Part shown: positions 33,848 to 43,544 of the stretch, piece after piece
Layout of the letters: each line of letters starts with the position of its first letter
How positions within the stretch are numbered: the first letter of the stretch is position 1
Assembly (NCBI GenBank): GCA_964370045.1
Contig: CAYJGZ010000003.1
Location: 62,001-126,000 of the forward strand
Source of the DNA: JAAYCI01 sp964370045
GTDB taxonomy: Bacteria; Bacillota; Clostridia; Oscillospirales; Ruminococcaceae
DNA: 64,000 nt
Direction of reading: 5' to 3'
Program-made: the position numbers and the translations under genes
The notes under the pieces: generated by a model
Database searches by the model: none
What the model was told of the DNA's origin: nothing
What the model saw: the letters and a program-made list of their open reading frames with translations, nothing else

Positions 33848-35221
33848 ATGAGCACCCGCAACGTCGGCAACAAGTGGGTTTATGTTGTTGCATGGTCTCT
33901 AATTTCCATCATTATCATGACAGCGAGCTATGCTTTTGTCTGGTATACCTTTTATAAAGACACTATTTTCTCTCCGTTTTTCCTACGTGGCAACTGGATG
34001 ATGGTGTTTTTGTACTGCCTTTCGCTGTATGTATTTACCGGGTTTCTTAAAGGCTATAAAATCGGCATTTCACGTGTTATCGAACTTATTTATTCCCAAT
34101 GCATGGCCATTTTTCTAACAAACGTCTTCGCTTACCTTCAAATAGTTTTGATTCGATACTATTTTTTCATCCCTACGCATCTCGTTTTAATGACACTCGT
34201 ACAAATCATAATCATGTCCGTTTGGGTATACATCGGAAACAAAGTCTTTTACAGCATTTTCCCACCCAAAAGCTTGCTTGTTATCACAAAAAGCGGCAGC
34301 CCTGCCATTGTAGACATAAAGATGAACTTACAACACAAAAAATACAAAGTTGCAGGATTTTTGAAGCCTCAGGGCTTACAAATCTCTGAAATAAAACAAG
34401 AAATACTAAAGTATGATGCAGTCGTTTTGTCCGAAACTGACAATGAACTGCAAAATTTATTGGTCCCTCTTTGCTATGAAAATGGCAAAAACTTCTACTT
34501 TTATCCAAGCCCTACCAACATCATCCTAAGTGCCGCTGAACAAAAAAACATCATGGACACTCCCGTGCTTTTGTGCAAAAACCAAGGGCCTTCGGGCGGT
34601 GTTTTGTTTTTCAAAAAGTGTACCGATGTGATTTTATCGCTAATTTTGCTGGTTCTCACCTCACCTCTCATGCTCCTTACCGCTATTTTGATTAAGATAC
34701 AGGACGGCGGCAAGGTGTTTTTCAAACAAGAACGCCTGACAAAAGACGGCAAAACGTTTAATTTGTATAAATTTCGCAGCATGATAGTGGACGCAGAGGC
34801 GGATGGCATTGCCCGCCTCGCAAAAAATAACGACAGCCGCATCACCCCAATAGGTAAATTTATCCGGCGAACACGTTTTGACGAATTACCACAGCTTATC
34901 AATGTTTTAAGGGGGGAGCTTACCTTTATAGGCCCACGCCCCGAACGCCCGGAGATTGCGGCGCAGTATGAAAAGGAATTCCCCGAGTTTAAGTATCGCC
35001 TGAGGGTAAAGGCAGGTCTCACGGGCTACTCGCAGGTGGTGGGGCGCTACAACACCACCCCAAGGGACAAGCTTTTGCTGGATTTACACTACATAAAGCA
35101 TTGCTCCATCCTAATGGACTTTGAAATTTTGCTTATGACCGCAAAAATTTTAATTTTACCCGAGAGCACACAGGGTGTAGAGCAGGTCACGGCGCTTGTT
35201 GAAAAGGATGAAACCAAGTGA
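33848..35221 (+). CDS. Polyprenyl-phosphate sugar phosphotransferase (initiating transferase)
   Basis: Transfers a sugar 1-phosphate from a UDP-sugar to undecaprenyl phosphate at the membrane and starts the repeat unit. The 457-residue protein has four N-terminal membrane helices (within residues 10-130), a CoA-binding-like middle domain, then one membrane helix near 260-280 followed by the catalytic bacterial sugar-transferase domain: KVFFKQERLTKDGKTFNLYKF, RRTRFDELPQLINVLRGE, FIGPRPERPE and KAGLTGYSQV. AGAGGGG lies upstream of the ATG. The first sugar is not determined by sequence. Confidence 0.93.
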   Translation: MSTRNVGNKWVYVVAWSLISIIIMTASYAFVWYTFYKDTIFSPFFLRGNWMMVFLYCLSLYVFTGFLKGYKIGISRVIELIYSQCMAIFLTNVFAYLQIVLIRYYFFIPTHLVLMTLVQIIIMSVWVYIGNKVFYSIFPPKSLLVITKSGSPAIVDIKMNLQHKKYKVAGFLKPQGLQISEIKQEILKYDAVVLSETDNELQNLLVPLCYENGKNFYFYPSPTNIILSAAEQKNIMDTPVLLCKNQGPSGGVLFFKKCTDVILSLILLVLTSPLMLLTAILIKIQDGGKVFFKQERLTKDGKTFNLYKFRSMIVDAEADGIARLAKNNDSRITPIGKFIRRTRFDELPQLINVLRGELTFIGPRPERPEIAAQYEKEFPEFKYRLRVKAGLTGYSQVVGRYNTTPRDKLLLDLHYIKHCSILMDFEILLMTAKILILPESTQGVEQVTALVEKDETK

Positions 35222-35260
35222 CTTTACCACTAAGTTTGCGTATGAAGAGAGGTCTACTTT

Positions 35261-36517
35261 TTGAGTAAGATATGGATTTTCAACCACTACGCTCATACGC
35301 CGGAAAACGGCAACATCACACGCCACTACGATTTTGCGGGCATTTTGCAGGAGCGTGGCCACGATGTAACCATTTTCACTTCGGGTGCCGTGCACAACAC
35401 CGACATCAACGAGTGCCCAAACGGCGAGCTTTATGTAGAAAAAAACATAGAGGGCCGCCACTATGTCTTTGTGAAAACACGCACCTACGGAAACAATGGA
35501 ATAAAACGTGCGCTAAATATGACTGACTTTTATTTCAACCTACAAAGAGTAAGCAAGCATTTTGCAAAGCCCGATATTATCTATGCCTCCTCACCGCATA
35601 TTTTCACACTGCGAGCTGGGCTGAAAGTGGCAAAGCGCCTTAAAGTCCCCTGCCTGTGCGAGGTGCGTGATTTGTGGCCATTATCCGTTGTGGAATACAG
35701 TCGCTTTACAAATAAAAACCTCGGAATAAAATTTTTGTACAAAACGGAAAAGTCCATTTACAAAAAGTCGGATGGATTGATTTTCACTATGGCCGGTGCT
35801 GTACACTATTTGCAAGAACATGATATTTATGACGAACTTTCCCATGAAAAAATTTCACATGTCAGTAATGGTGTAAACTTGGCAAAGTTTGATGAAGACG
35901 CTCGCATCCATGCGCAATTTGCCGCTGAAAATTACCCAAAAGAAGGGTTTTGCATCACCTTCACCGGTGCTTTGCGCTCTTTGTACCGTTTGGATTTTTT
36001 GCTGGACTGCGCAAAGCGTATTCAGGACTTGGGGCATAATGATATTCGATTTGTGGTTTATGGAGCAGGCGGAGAATCAACCTCACTAAAACAACGTTGC
36101 AAAGATGAATCTATTGAAAATGTGATTTTTATGGGTCGGGTGGATAAAGACTACATCCCCGCCATCCTGCAACGAGGAGATGTAAACCTTTGGCATTCAA
36201 GGGAAGTCCCTTTGATGAAGTATGGCACCAGCCCTAACAAGCTGTTTGAGTATCTTGCCAGCGGAAAGCCAATTTTAGCTACCTTTTCCGCCTATGATTG
36301 CCCCGTCACACGATATGACTGTGGTGTCACACTAAAAAAACAAGAGGTCGAGCCGACTGTTGAGGCTATTTTGAAATTGTATCAAATGCCAAAAGAAACA
36401 CGAGAACAGATGGGTGAGCGCGCAAGAGAGGCTGCAAAGGAATATGATTTACCTATACTTTGCGAAAAACTTGAGGATACCATCAAAAACACCATCTCCC
36501 GATACAAAAAAGCCTAA
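35261..36517 (+). CDS. Glycosyltransferase family 4 (WbuB-like)
   Basis: A 418-residue GT-B enzyme starting at a TTG (35261) with AGAGAGG upstream. The N-terminal domain shows IWIFNHYAHTPENGNITRHYDFA and CEVRDLWPLSVVEYSRF, the C-terminal nucleotide-sugar domain shows ITFTGALRSLYRLDFLL, FVVYGAGGES and PNKLFEYLASGKPILA with the acceptor glutamate region. Such WbuB-like enzymes often add the second sugar, GlcNAc- or FucNAc-derived, to the lipid carrier. Substrate is inferred only from family. Confidence 0.9.
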   Translation: MSKIWIFNHYAHTPENGNITRHYDFAGILQERGHDVTIFTSGAVHNTDINECPNGELYVEKNIEGRHYVFVKTRTYGNNGIKRALNMTDFYFNLQRVSKHFAKPDIIYASSPHIFTLRAGLKVAKRLKVPCLCEVRDLWPLSVVEYSRFTNKNLGIKFLYKTEKSIYKKSDGLIFTMAGAVHYLQEHDIYDELSHEKISHVSNGVNLAKFDEDARIHAQFAAENYPKEGFCITFTGALRSLYRLDFLLDCAKRIQDLGHNDIRFVVYGAGGESTSLKQRCKDESIENVIFMGRVDKDYIPAILQRGDVNLWHSREVPLMKYGTSPNKLFEYLASGKPILATFSAYDCPVTRYDCGVTLKKQEVEPTVEAILKLYQMPKETREQMGERAREAAKEYDLPILCEKLEDTIKNTISRYKKA

Positions 36518-36528
36518 AGGAGTATCCA

Positions 36529-37611
36529 ATGATTAAGTACGCCATAATCGGCTGCGGCCGCATATCAAAAAACCACATGCAAGCGTACAAAGCACATCAA
36601 GACAAGCTACAGCTCGTGGCGGTGTGCGATATTGTGCCGGACAACATGAAAGCCATGCTAAAAAACGCAGAGCTGCCCGAAAGCACGCCCCAATACACAG
36701 ACCATGTAGAGATGCTCAAGGCCGAAAAGCCGCAGTTTGTGGCCATTGCCACCGAGAGCAACCTGCACGCACAAATGGCGCTGGACTGCATGGAAAACGG
36801 CGCAAACGTAGTGGTGGAAAAGCCGTTTGCGCTGTCCATGCAGGATGCACAGGCAATGCTGGACATGCAAAAAAAGACGGGGCTTGTTTTATACCCTTGC
36901 CATCAAAACAGGTTCAACAAGTCCATACAAAAAATGCGCACAGCGCTGGAAAACGGCGATTTCGGCAGGCTTTTGCACGGCACGGCGCACATTCGCTGGA
37001 GCCGTGACAAAAACTACTACACCCAAGCGCCTTGGCGCGGAACATGGGAAAAGGACGGCGGCGCGCTGATGAACCAGTGCATTCACAACATTGACCTTCT
37101 GCGCTGGATGATGGGCGGCGAGGTTGATGAGGTATTTGCCTACACGGACCGCCTATGCCACGACTATATCGAGGCGGAGGACGTAGGGCTTGCGCTGATA
37201 AAGTTTACAAACGGTGGGTATGGTGTTGTGGAGGGCACAACAAATGTGTACCCCAAAAACCTCGAAGAAACGCTGTATCTTTTTGGCGAAAAGGGCACTG
37301 CAAAGGCAGGTGGTGCATCTGTAAACAAGATAGAGGCATGGTACTTTGGCGACGGCGCAGACGAGGCGGCCGTTTTGGGTGAATACCAAGAGACACCACC
37401 AAACGTGTACGGCTTTGGCCACACATACCTTTATGCCGACGCAATTTCCGCGATAAATGGCGAAAAAGAGCCATACATCTCCGCCGAGGACGGCATGAAG
37501 GCACTGGAGCTTGTTTTGGCCATTTACCGCTCCAAAAAGACGGGCATGCCCGTAAAGCTGCCGCTTACGGACTTTGCCAGCACCGATATGCAGGGTACGT
37601 TCAATGGGTAA
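36529..37611 (+). CDS. wlbA: Gfo/Idh/MocA oxidoreductase, WlbA/WbpB-like
   Basis: Oxidises C3 of UDP-GlcNAc uronic acid with NAD+, the second step toward UDP-2,3-diacetamido uronic acids. The 360 residues have the Rossmann motif AIIGCGRISKNH at the start, VVEKPFALS (the family EKP motif), and DGGALMNQCIHNIDLLRWMMGG with the catalytic histidine region. AAAGGAG precedes the ATG. The following acetyltransferase and aminotransferase genes form the classic WlbA-B-C trio, which makes this assignment more specific than the sequence alone would. Confidence 0.85.
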   Translation: MIKYAIIGCGRISKNHMQAYKAHQDKLQLVAVCDIVPDNMKAMLKNAELPESTPQYTDHVEMLKAEKPQFVAIATESNLHAQMALDCMENGANVVVEKPFALSMQDAQAMLDMQKKTGLVLYPCHQNRFNKSIQKMRTALENGDFGRLLHGTAHIRWSRDKNYYTQAPWRGTWEKDGGALMNQCIHNIDLLRWMMGGEVDEVFAYTDRLCHDYIEAEDVGLALIKFTNGGYGVVEGTTNVYPKNLEETLYLFGEKGTAKAGGASVNKIEAWYFGDGADEAAVLGEYQETPPNVYGFGHTYLYADAISAINGEKEPYISAEDGMKALELVLAIYRSKKTGMPVKLPLTDFASTDMQGTFNG

Positions 37612-38191
37612 GGGGTATTTTGTGCACGAAAGTAGCTATGTCGATGAGGGTGTTTGCATCGGCGAGGGTAGCAAGATTTGGCACTTTTGCCACATACAAT
37701 CGGGTGCTCAAGTGGGTGAAAACTGTAGCTTTGGCCAAAACGTAAATGTCGGTAACAATGTAAAAATAGGTGATGGTTGTCGCCTACAAAACAACGTTAC
37801 AGTATATGAAAACGTGACGCTTGAGGACTATGTATTTTGCGGGCCATCCATGGTATTCACAAACGTAGGTACGCCAAGAGCAAAGTACCCCGTCAAGGAC
37901 AAGGCGAGCGGCTTTAGCAATACGCTGGTGAAGTACGGTGCTTCCATCGGTGCAAACGCCACCATTGTGTGTGGCAATACGGTGGGCAAATGTGCGCTGG
38001 TGGCGGCAGGGGCTGTGGTGACAAAGGATGTCAAAAACTATGCAGTTGTGGCAGGTGTTCCGGCAAGACAAATCGGCTGGATTTGCGAGTGCGGAAACCT
38101 TTTGAAAAATAGCTTTACATGTGAAAAATGCGGCAGAAGCTATACCCTTACTGCTGACGAGGAATTAGAGGAAACAACAAATGGACTTTAG
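37604..38191 (+). CDS. wlbB: UDP-3-amino uronic acid N-acetyltransferase, WlbB/WbpD-like
   Basis: Acetylates the 3-amino group of the UDP-sugar made by the WlbA/WlbC pair. The 195-residue protein is a left-handed beta-helix enzyme with many hexapeptide repeats (VCIGEGSKIWHFCHIQSGAQVG) and NVGTPRAKYPVKDK. A C-terminal zinc-ribbon-like tail has CECGNLL and CEKCGRSY, common in this family. The ATG at 37604 overlaps the wlbA stop by eight bases; the longer upstream frame is rejected. Its end overlaps wlbC. Confidence 0.87.
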   Translation: MGKGYFVHESSYVDEGVCIGEGSKIWHFCHIQSGAQVGENCSFGQNVNVGNNVKIGDGCRLQNNVTVYENVTLEDYVFCGPSMVFTNVGTPRAKYPVKDKASGFSNTLVKYGASIGANATIVCGNTVGKCALVAAGAVVTKDVKNYAVVAGVPARQIGWICECGNLLKNSFTCEKCGRSYTLTADEELEETTNGL

Positions 38192-39311
38192 AGACTTAAA
38201 GGCGCAGTATGCTCACTTACAAGAAGAGATGGATGCCGCTATTTTACAGGCAGTGCGTAGCGGACAGTATATTTTAGGCAAAGAAGTAGCACAACTGGAG
38301 GCAGAGCTTGCACAGTATGTGGGCGTGTCGCACTGCGTCAGCTGTGCAAACGGCACCGACGCACTACAGCTTGCTCTGCTTGCAAAGGGAATTGGGCCGG
38401 GTGATGCAGTATTTGTTCCCGACCTCACATTTTTTGCATCGGCGGAGATGATAGCCGCAGTGGGCGCAACCCCTGTGTTTGTTGACATCGACACCGGCAC
38501 GTTCAACATGTGCCCAAAAAGCCTACAGTCTGCTATAGAACGTATAAAAAGCGAGGGAAATCTTGTACCTAAGGCTGTTATGACTGTGGACTTGTTCGGC
38601 CTGCCTGCGGACTATCCCGCCATTTCGACGCTGTGCAAGGAACACGGTCTTGTGCTTATTGAGGATGGCGCGCAGGGATTTGGTGGCGCTATCGACAAAA
38701 AAAAGGCGTGTAGTTTTGCGGATATTGCCACAACATCATTTTTTCCTGCAAAGCCACTGGGCTGCTACGGCGACGGTGGCGCTGTCTTCACAAGTGACAA
38801 GGATACAGCAGACCTACTCTGCTCACTGCGCGTGCACGGCAAGGGCGAGGACAAGTACAACAATGTGCGTATAGGCATGAATTCTCGCCTTGACACAGTA
38901 CAGGCGGCTGTTTTGCTGGTAAAGTTGCGCGCATTTATAAAGCATGAACTTGAGGACGTAAACAAGGTAGCACAGCGCTACACCGAAAGGCTTGAATCTC
39001 TTGTGGCTGTTCCCCGTGTTCCGAGTGGGTGCTTTTCCTCCTGGGCGCAGTACAGCATACTGCTGAAAAGTGAAGAGGAAAGGGATGGCCTGCGTGCGCA
39101 TTTGCAGCAAAAAGGCATACCTACAATGATTTATTTCCCAAAGCCGATGCACGCACAAACTGCGTTTGCATACCTCAAAGATGATGGCAAGCACTGCCCG
39201 AACGCCTGCGATGTAAGCCACCGTGTGCTGGCACTACCCATGGGGCCATATTTGACACAACAGGACCAAGATGCGGTGTGCGATGCGGTGGAGGGGTTTT
39301 TGAAGAAGTAA
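38181..39311 (+). CDS. wlbC: DegT/DnrJ/EryC1/StrS aminotransferase, WlbC/WbpE-like
   Basis: PLP-dependent aminotransferase of 376 residues that installs the 3-amino group from glutamate on the keto sugar formed by WlbA. Visible features are SCANGTDALQLAL, the DLFGLPADY block, the PLP-stacking EDGAQGFGG, and the Schiff-base lysine in FFPAKPLGCYGDGG, followed by RVHGKGEDKYNNVRIGMNSRLDTVQAA. GAGGAA lies upstream and the start overlaps wlbB by 11 bases. Part of the tightly packed wlbABC set. Confidence 0.9.
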   Translation: MDFRDLKAQYAHLQEEMDAAILQAVRSGQYILGKEVAQLEAELAQYVGVSHCVSCANGTDALQLALLAKGIGPGDAVFVPDLTFFASAEMIAAVGATPVFVDIDTGTFNMCPKSLQSAIERIKSEGNLVPKAVMTVDLFGLPADYPAISTLCKEHGLVLIEDGAQGFGGAIDKKKACSFADIATTSFFPAKPLGCYGDGGAVFTSDKDTADLLCSLRVHGKGEDKYNNVRIGMNSRLDTVQAAVLLVKLRAFIKHELEDVNKVAQRYTERLESLVAVPRVPSGCFSSWAQYSILLKSEEERDGLRAHLQQKGIPTMIYFPKPMHAQTAFAYLKDDGKHCPNACDVSHRVLALPMGPYLTQQDQDAVCDAVEGFLKK

Positions 39312-39360
39312 AATTTATTTCACTTGATTTTGTGCGAAATGACGAAAGGGCTTTCATTTC

Positions 39361-40419
39361 ATGATAGATATTCTTCACAGCACAGGTGTGTTTTTTGCTT
39401 TACTTGTCGTAATATTTGCCTTTGGTACGCTCATAATGCACAAAACTCCAAACCCCTCTTTCAGTCTATGTATGCTTGTAGGCTTCATTTCGCTTTTCGC
39501 ACTATCCGAACTTTTAGTTTTGCCATTTACACTTTTGAAGCAATCACTCACAATCACATCATACATATGGATAGGTGTAATTTTACCTGTCACCGTGTTT
39601 TCACTTGTATGGAATCGCAAAATTTGCTATCAAACGCTAAAGCGCATACCTATGTTTTTTAGGAAACTTCCTGCGCTTGGATATGTGGCTGTAGCGTTGT
39701 TTGCACTGGTTATTTTGATTGTTCAGAACACATGGGTTGTACATTCTGATGATGCATACTACACCGGTCTTATCAGCTCAGCTATGTACACAGACACCAT
39801 GCATCAGCACAACCCATACACAGGAGCGGAACTACCGCACATAGAGATGCGCTATGCCCTTTCTTCCTACCATATGGTTTCAGCCATAATTTGCAACCTA
39901 ACTATGTTGCATCCACTACTTTTGACAAGACTACTTATGCCGACGCTCATTCTGCTACTTGTTTTTCTTCTCTTTTATAAAATCGGTCAGGAGTTGTTCA
40001 AGTCTAAAAGCACGCACACTTTTTTGTTTTTAATATTCTATACAGTTATTCTTTTATTCGGGCACTTTTCGGCTTACAATCCATTTCCTTTTTTGCTTAC
40101 CCGCACAGCACAAGGAAAGAGTATTCTTGCAGGTTTTCTTCTTCCATTACTCTTTTTACTCTGCTTATACCTATATAAAAACCCATATTCTAAGCGATTG
40201 TGGGGGTATATGTTTATCCTTGCACTTGCCGGTGTAAGTTTCTCCATAACATCAGCGTTTTTGCTACCGGTTGCTATGGGTGTGTTTTTCATACCATTAG
40301 CTGTAGTTAAAAAAAGTGCAACCCTTGTTTTGAATTTTTTACTGTGTTCTCTTCCGTGTGTTATTTTTGCAGGTATATTTTATCTTCACTCTCAAAACAT
40401 TCTCACTATCCCCATTTAA
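39361..40419 (+). CDS. Multi-pass membrane protein, N-terminal part (DUF6077-like)
   Basis: A 352-residue membrane protein with about nine hydrophobic helices. After the third or fourth helix it has VVHSDDAYYTGLISSAMY in a predicted outer loop, an acidic motif as found in GT-C-type glycosyltransferases. It resembles the DUF6077 family of polysaccharide loci. It ends at a TAA (40417-40419), and the next open frame continues in the same reading frame after four codons, so this may be the first half of one longer protein. The ribosome site is weak (GAAAGGG 11 bases upstream). Confidence 0.65.
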   Translation: MIDILHSTGVFFALLVVIFAFGTLIMHKTPNPSFSLCMLVGFISLFALSELLVLPFTLLKQSLTITSYIWIGVILPVTVFSLVWNRKICYQTLKRIPMFFRKLPALGYVAVALFALVILIVQNTWVVHSDDAYYTGLISSAMYTDTMHQHNPYTGAELPHIEMRYALSSYHMVSAIICNLTMLHPLLLTRLLMPTLILLLVFLLFYKIGQELFKSKSTHTFLFLIFYTVILLFGHFSAYNPFPFLLTRTAQGKSILAGFLLPLLFLLCLYLYKNPYSKRLWGYMFILALAGVSFSITSAFLLPVAMGVFFIPLAVVKKSATLVLNFLLCSLPCVIFAGIFYLHSQNILTIPI

Positions 40420-40431
40420 GAGAGGTCTACC

Positions 40432-41247
40432 ATGTCAGCTTTGCAGGGCATTTTTGAATCTTTTCGTGAATTATTTACTATGTACGCTGGCACCGGATTT
40501 TACATGGGGTTGTACGGTGCTTCCCTTATCTATATTTTGGCAAAGGGTGACAAACGAGAAAAAATCGTGTTTTTAGCAACACCGGCTCTTCTTCTTCTAA
40601 CGGCACTAAACCCATTTTTAATGCCTCTCACAACCACTCTTTACGGTGGCGACTCCGACATTTTTTATCGTTTTTTTTGGATACTTCCCATTGGAATATT
40701 GCTGGCTTATTGCGCTGTTAAGCTTGTTATGGAGCAAACAAAAAAGCGTAGTCGCTTACTTTTAGCCTGCACTTGTATTCTTATTTTCATGATATTCGGA
40801 CAATTCATTTTAGGTTATCGAGATTTCAGTACACCGCAAAATCCCATGAAAATCCCCTCGGAAACGATAGAAATAGTAGATGCACTACACGAGGACAACA
40901 TCCAAAACGGCGGGAAACCAAACGAGGAAATCACAGTCGCTGTTTCAGCGCACCATATTTATGATATACGCTCTTACGACCCTTCTATTCAGTTAGTCTT
41001 TGGATTTGGGGATACTATAGGACGTTGGTCTCCGAGAGAGCCCGAAAATATAAGCGTACTTATCAATCTGTTTTGGAATGCTATCCCCGAAGAAGCATCG
41101 GCAGTACAGCGTGCCCTAACCGAGGAAGCCGTCGACTATATAGTTTTTCCAGCAAGCTACGCTGGTGGTGATGTGTTTATCGACATTGGTTGTGAGCTGG
41201 TATCTACAGTCGGAGATTTTTTGATTTATAGGTGCCCCACGGCATAA
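40432..41247 (+). CDS. Membrane protein, C-terminal part of the DUF6077-like protein
   Basis: A 271-residue protein with about four membrane helices (residues 25-45, 50-70, 85-105, 110-135), including REKIVFLATPALLLLTALNPFL and YRFFWILPIGILLAYCAVKLV, then a soluble domain of about 130 residues. It is in the same frame as the preceding gene and looks like its continuation. AAGAGAGG six to seven bases before the ATG could allow independent translation; the same string precedes the TTG start at 35261. Last gene of the plus operon. Confidence 0.6.
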   Translation: MSALQGIFESFRELFTMYAGTGFYMGLYGASLIYILAKGDKREKIVFLATPALLLLTALNPFLMPLTTTLYGGDSDIFYRFFWILPIGILLAYCAVKLVMEQTKKRSRLLLACTCILIFMIFGQFILGYRDFSTPQNPMKIPSETIEIVDALHEDNIQNGGKPNEEITVAVSAHHIYDIRSYDPSIQLVFGFGDTIGRWSPREPENISVLINLFWNAIPEEASAVQRALTEEAVDYIVFPASYAGGDVFIDIGCELVSTVGDFLIYRCPTA

Positions 41248-41274
41248 AATGAAAGTATTTTACAACATACAGAT

Positions 41275-41316
41275 AGAGCACTTCCCCAAAACTTGTGGGA
41301 AGTGCTCTGCTTTTTA
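41275..41316 (+). terminator. Terminator between the converging polysaccharide operons
   Basis: A perfect 12-bp stem AGAGCACTTCCC (41275-41286) with GGGAAGTGCTCT (41297-41308), 10-base loop and then GCTTTTTATT. It separates the ends of the two operons. Confidence 0.85.
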
Positions 41317-41417
41317 TTGATTCAGAAAAAAGTTATGGTATTCGGCACTTTGCTATCCTAAGCACTGTGCATAATCCTCGTGGCAAGGTTTTGAATATAC
41401 CCTATTTTTTGTTGTGC

Positions 41418-42896
41418 TTATTCCAAGGTTTCAGGTTCTTTGGGGAGAGGCGGTTTAGTATTCTCTTCATGTACTTTGTCTACATTTGCTTTCTTTTCAA
41501 ATACTGCATTAAAAACAGGTATTACCGCCAAATACATTGCAAATCCAATAAATTGTGGTCCGGGAGAGTATACGCTGGCAAATATACCCGTCATACTTAC
41601 AGCTACCACAATTAAAAGCGAATAAATATAGGTGTTATTCTCTCTATGCTTCATCGTTAGCAAAAATGCTTTAATTAACATGTATAGCTTAAAAACAACA
41701 AATAAAACCGCTGTGATAATTCCACCAATAAACGCCAACTCAAAAAAAGTGTTGTGCGCATTGCGTATCGTAGATTTCCCATCCACGTCATATGGCCTTT
41801 CGCTCTCGGGCTTTGCAAAAACACCAATGTTTTCTGAATATATTTGCCACTTAGCAAGTCTTCCCGATGAAAAATTGTTGAGTGCCTCTCCAACGTCAGT
41901 ATCGCCTTCACCTTCAGCAGGCTCGCCAAAATACCATGGCGATACAATATGTCCGGGCAAAACATTGGCCAGTACCCGATATGAAAATGAATACGCTCTT
42001 GCATCCCAAGTGAAAGACGGCTTACCTTCCAGTGGTAAGAGCCCATCCTGTTCAATCTGTGGCATACCAATTCTTGACAGCCCCGTGGCTTCATGAAACA
42101 GTAATGCCGTGCTTGATAGTAATATTGCGATGGCAAATAACGTGCTTAATACTGTCTTTCCAACTGTTTTCAGTAGATTTTTTCTGCTTTTTTTATTGCT
42201 TTTGTATCTGGACGCAATCACGAAAACAACAAAAATTATAGCACAAGAAACCCACGCAGTGCGCGAGAGCGAAAAAAAGGTGAATGTAATGGAAAACCCC
42301 AGCAAAAGATACGTATAAAGAAGGATTTTAGTCGATTCTCTTTTATAGATACTTGCCAACAAAATCGCAAAAATAATGGTAACAAACTGCCCCATATAGT
42401 TTGTATTCGTAAAAATCCCTGTATATCCTCTACCAAGAAATGGGTTCAACAACAAGCTTAGAGCGATACACATGGCAAATGCAACGCTTACACCTTTTGT
42501 CACTAAGTCAAAAAAGTTTTTTTCTTCTTCCTTTGGAAAAAGAAAATAGAGTGCAGAAAACAAAAAAAGGCTTATTATGGGCACCGGCAAAAAGTTTGTT
42601 TGGACAAAAACTGTGTTCACCAAAAACCACGTCCACATTATTACCCAAGCAATAACGATACCTTTCGGAATTTTCCTTTGGAAAACCGAAAGGCGTGCAT
42701 ACACGAATATAAAAACACCTATCACAAGCGCTGTAAAAAGGTAATACCATCTATATTGAATAGTAAATAGCTGCGTGCCTACAAGAATATCCATGCTACA
42801 AAAAAGCACAATAAGACTAGTCACAATATTATTGCGTAGCTCTTGTGATACAAGCATATCCCTACGCTTTATTACATTCTCAAAAACTTTTTTCAT
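41418..42896 (-). CDS. O-antigen ligase/polymerase-like protein (Wzy)
   Basis: A 492-residue membrane protein with about twelve helices and one large outer loop near residues 280-380, where short motifs such as ARAYSFSYRVL and RNAHNTFFELAFIGG resemble the Wzy_C/O-antigen ligase family. It most likely joins repeat units outside the membrane. The start chosen is the ATG at 42896 with GAGGGT about 11 bases upstream; an in-frame start at 42926 is less supported. Last gene of the minus operon. Confidence 0.82.
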   Translation of the reverse strand: MKKVFENVIKRRDMLVSQELRNNIVTSLIVLFCSMDILVGTQLFTIQYRWYYLFTALVIGVFIFVYARLSVFQRKIPKGIVIAWVIMWTWFLVNTVFVQTNFLPVPIISLFLFSALYFLFPKEEEKNFFDLVTKGVSVAFAMCIALSLLLNPFLGRGYTGIFTNTNYMGQFVTIIFAILLASIYKRESTKILLYTYLLLGFSITFTFFSLSRTAWVSCAIIFVVFVIASRYKSNKKSRKNLLKTVGKTVLSTLFAIAILLSSTALLFHEATGLSRIGMPQIEQDGLLPLEGKPSFTWDARAYSFSYRVLANVLPGHIVSPWYFGEPAEGEGDTDVGEALNNFSSGRLAKWQIYSENIGVFAKPESERPYDVDGKSTIRNAHNTFFELAFIGGIITAVLFVVFKLYMLIKAFLLTMKHRENNTYIYSLLIVVAVSMTGIFASVYSPGPQFIGFAMYLAVIPVFNAVFEKKANVDKVHEENTKPPLPKEPETLE

Positions 42897-42958
42897 ATAA
42901 GTATTCACCCTCAATGCTATTCGCATGGACTTGTCCGGCCATTATGTAGCGACTATGC

Positions 42959-43534
42959 TCACTTCAAAATAAGCGATTCACTCGTTTTATCCGAAATTTT
43001 CTTTGCAGGCACACCCGCAATAGTGCAGTTTCCCTTTTCAAACGAGTGATTAACAACAGAATTTGCTCCGATAGCGGTATTGTCTCCAATTTCTATTGGC
43101 CCGTACAGCTTGGCACCGGGACCGATGTAAACATTGTCACCCAAAACAGGCGCACCTGCTTTTTCACCAATAGCAGCAGAGCCTATATTCACACAAACAT
43201 GAATTCTACAGTTTTCGCCGATTTTTGCACACCCGGACACAACAATAGTACCCCTGTGTACAATGGCAAGCCCCGCCCCAAACACATTTGGCGGGATAGT
43301 CCACTGATAGCGGTTGCACAGGCGTGCATGGCGCAGCTCTTTCAATTTGCAAAAAATCTTTCCGAAAAAGTGTTTTTTACGCACACAGTTTATCATATAT
43401 TCCGTTTTACGAAGACTTTTATAGAATTTCTTTCGTCCATCAGCTACTTCGTTTACGAATTTTTGCTTTGCAATACCGCTCGCTATCAAATCTCTTTGCA
43501 GGTAGTGTTTGTAGTCTTGTTTACTTTGTATCAT
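42959..43534 (-). CDS. Serine-acetyltransferase-like acyltransferase
   Basis: A 191-residue protein with an alpha-helical N-terminus and a left-handed beta-helix C-terminal domain (FGAGLAIVHRGTIVVSGCAKIGENCRIHVCVNIG, then APVLGDNVYIGPGAKLYG). The layout matches serine O-acetyltransferase-like enzymes found in polysaccharide loci, where they acetylate sugars. The histidine in LAIVHRG is the expected catalytic residue. The ATG at 43534 has AGGGAA upstream and overlaps the end of the F420-beta gene only if the longer frame is used. Confidence 0.82.
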   Translation of the reverse strand: MIQSKQDYKHYLQRDLIASGIAKQKFVNEVADGRKKFYKSLRKTEYMINCVRKKHFFGKIFCKLKELRHARLCNRYQWTIPPNVFGAGLAIVHRGTIVVSGCAKIGENCRIHVCVNIGSAAIGEKAGAPVLGDNVYIGPGAKLYGPIEIGDNTAIGANSVVNHSFEKGNCTIAGVPAKKISDKTSESLILK

Positions 43535-43544
43535 AGCGCATTCC

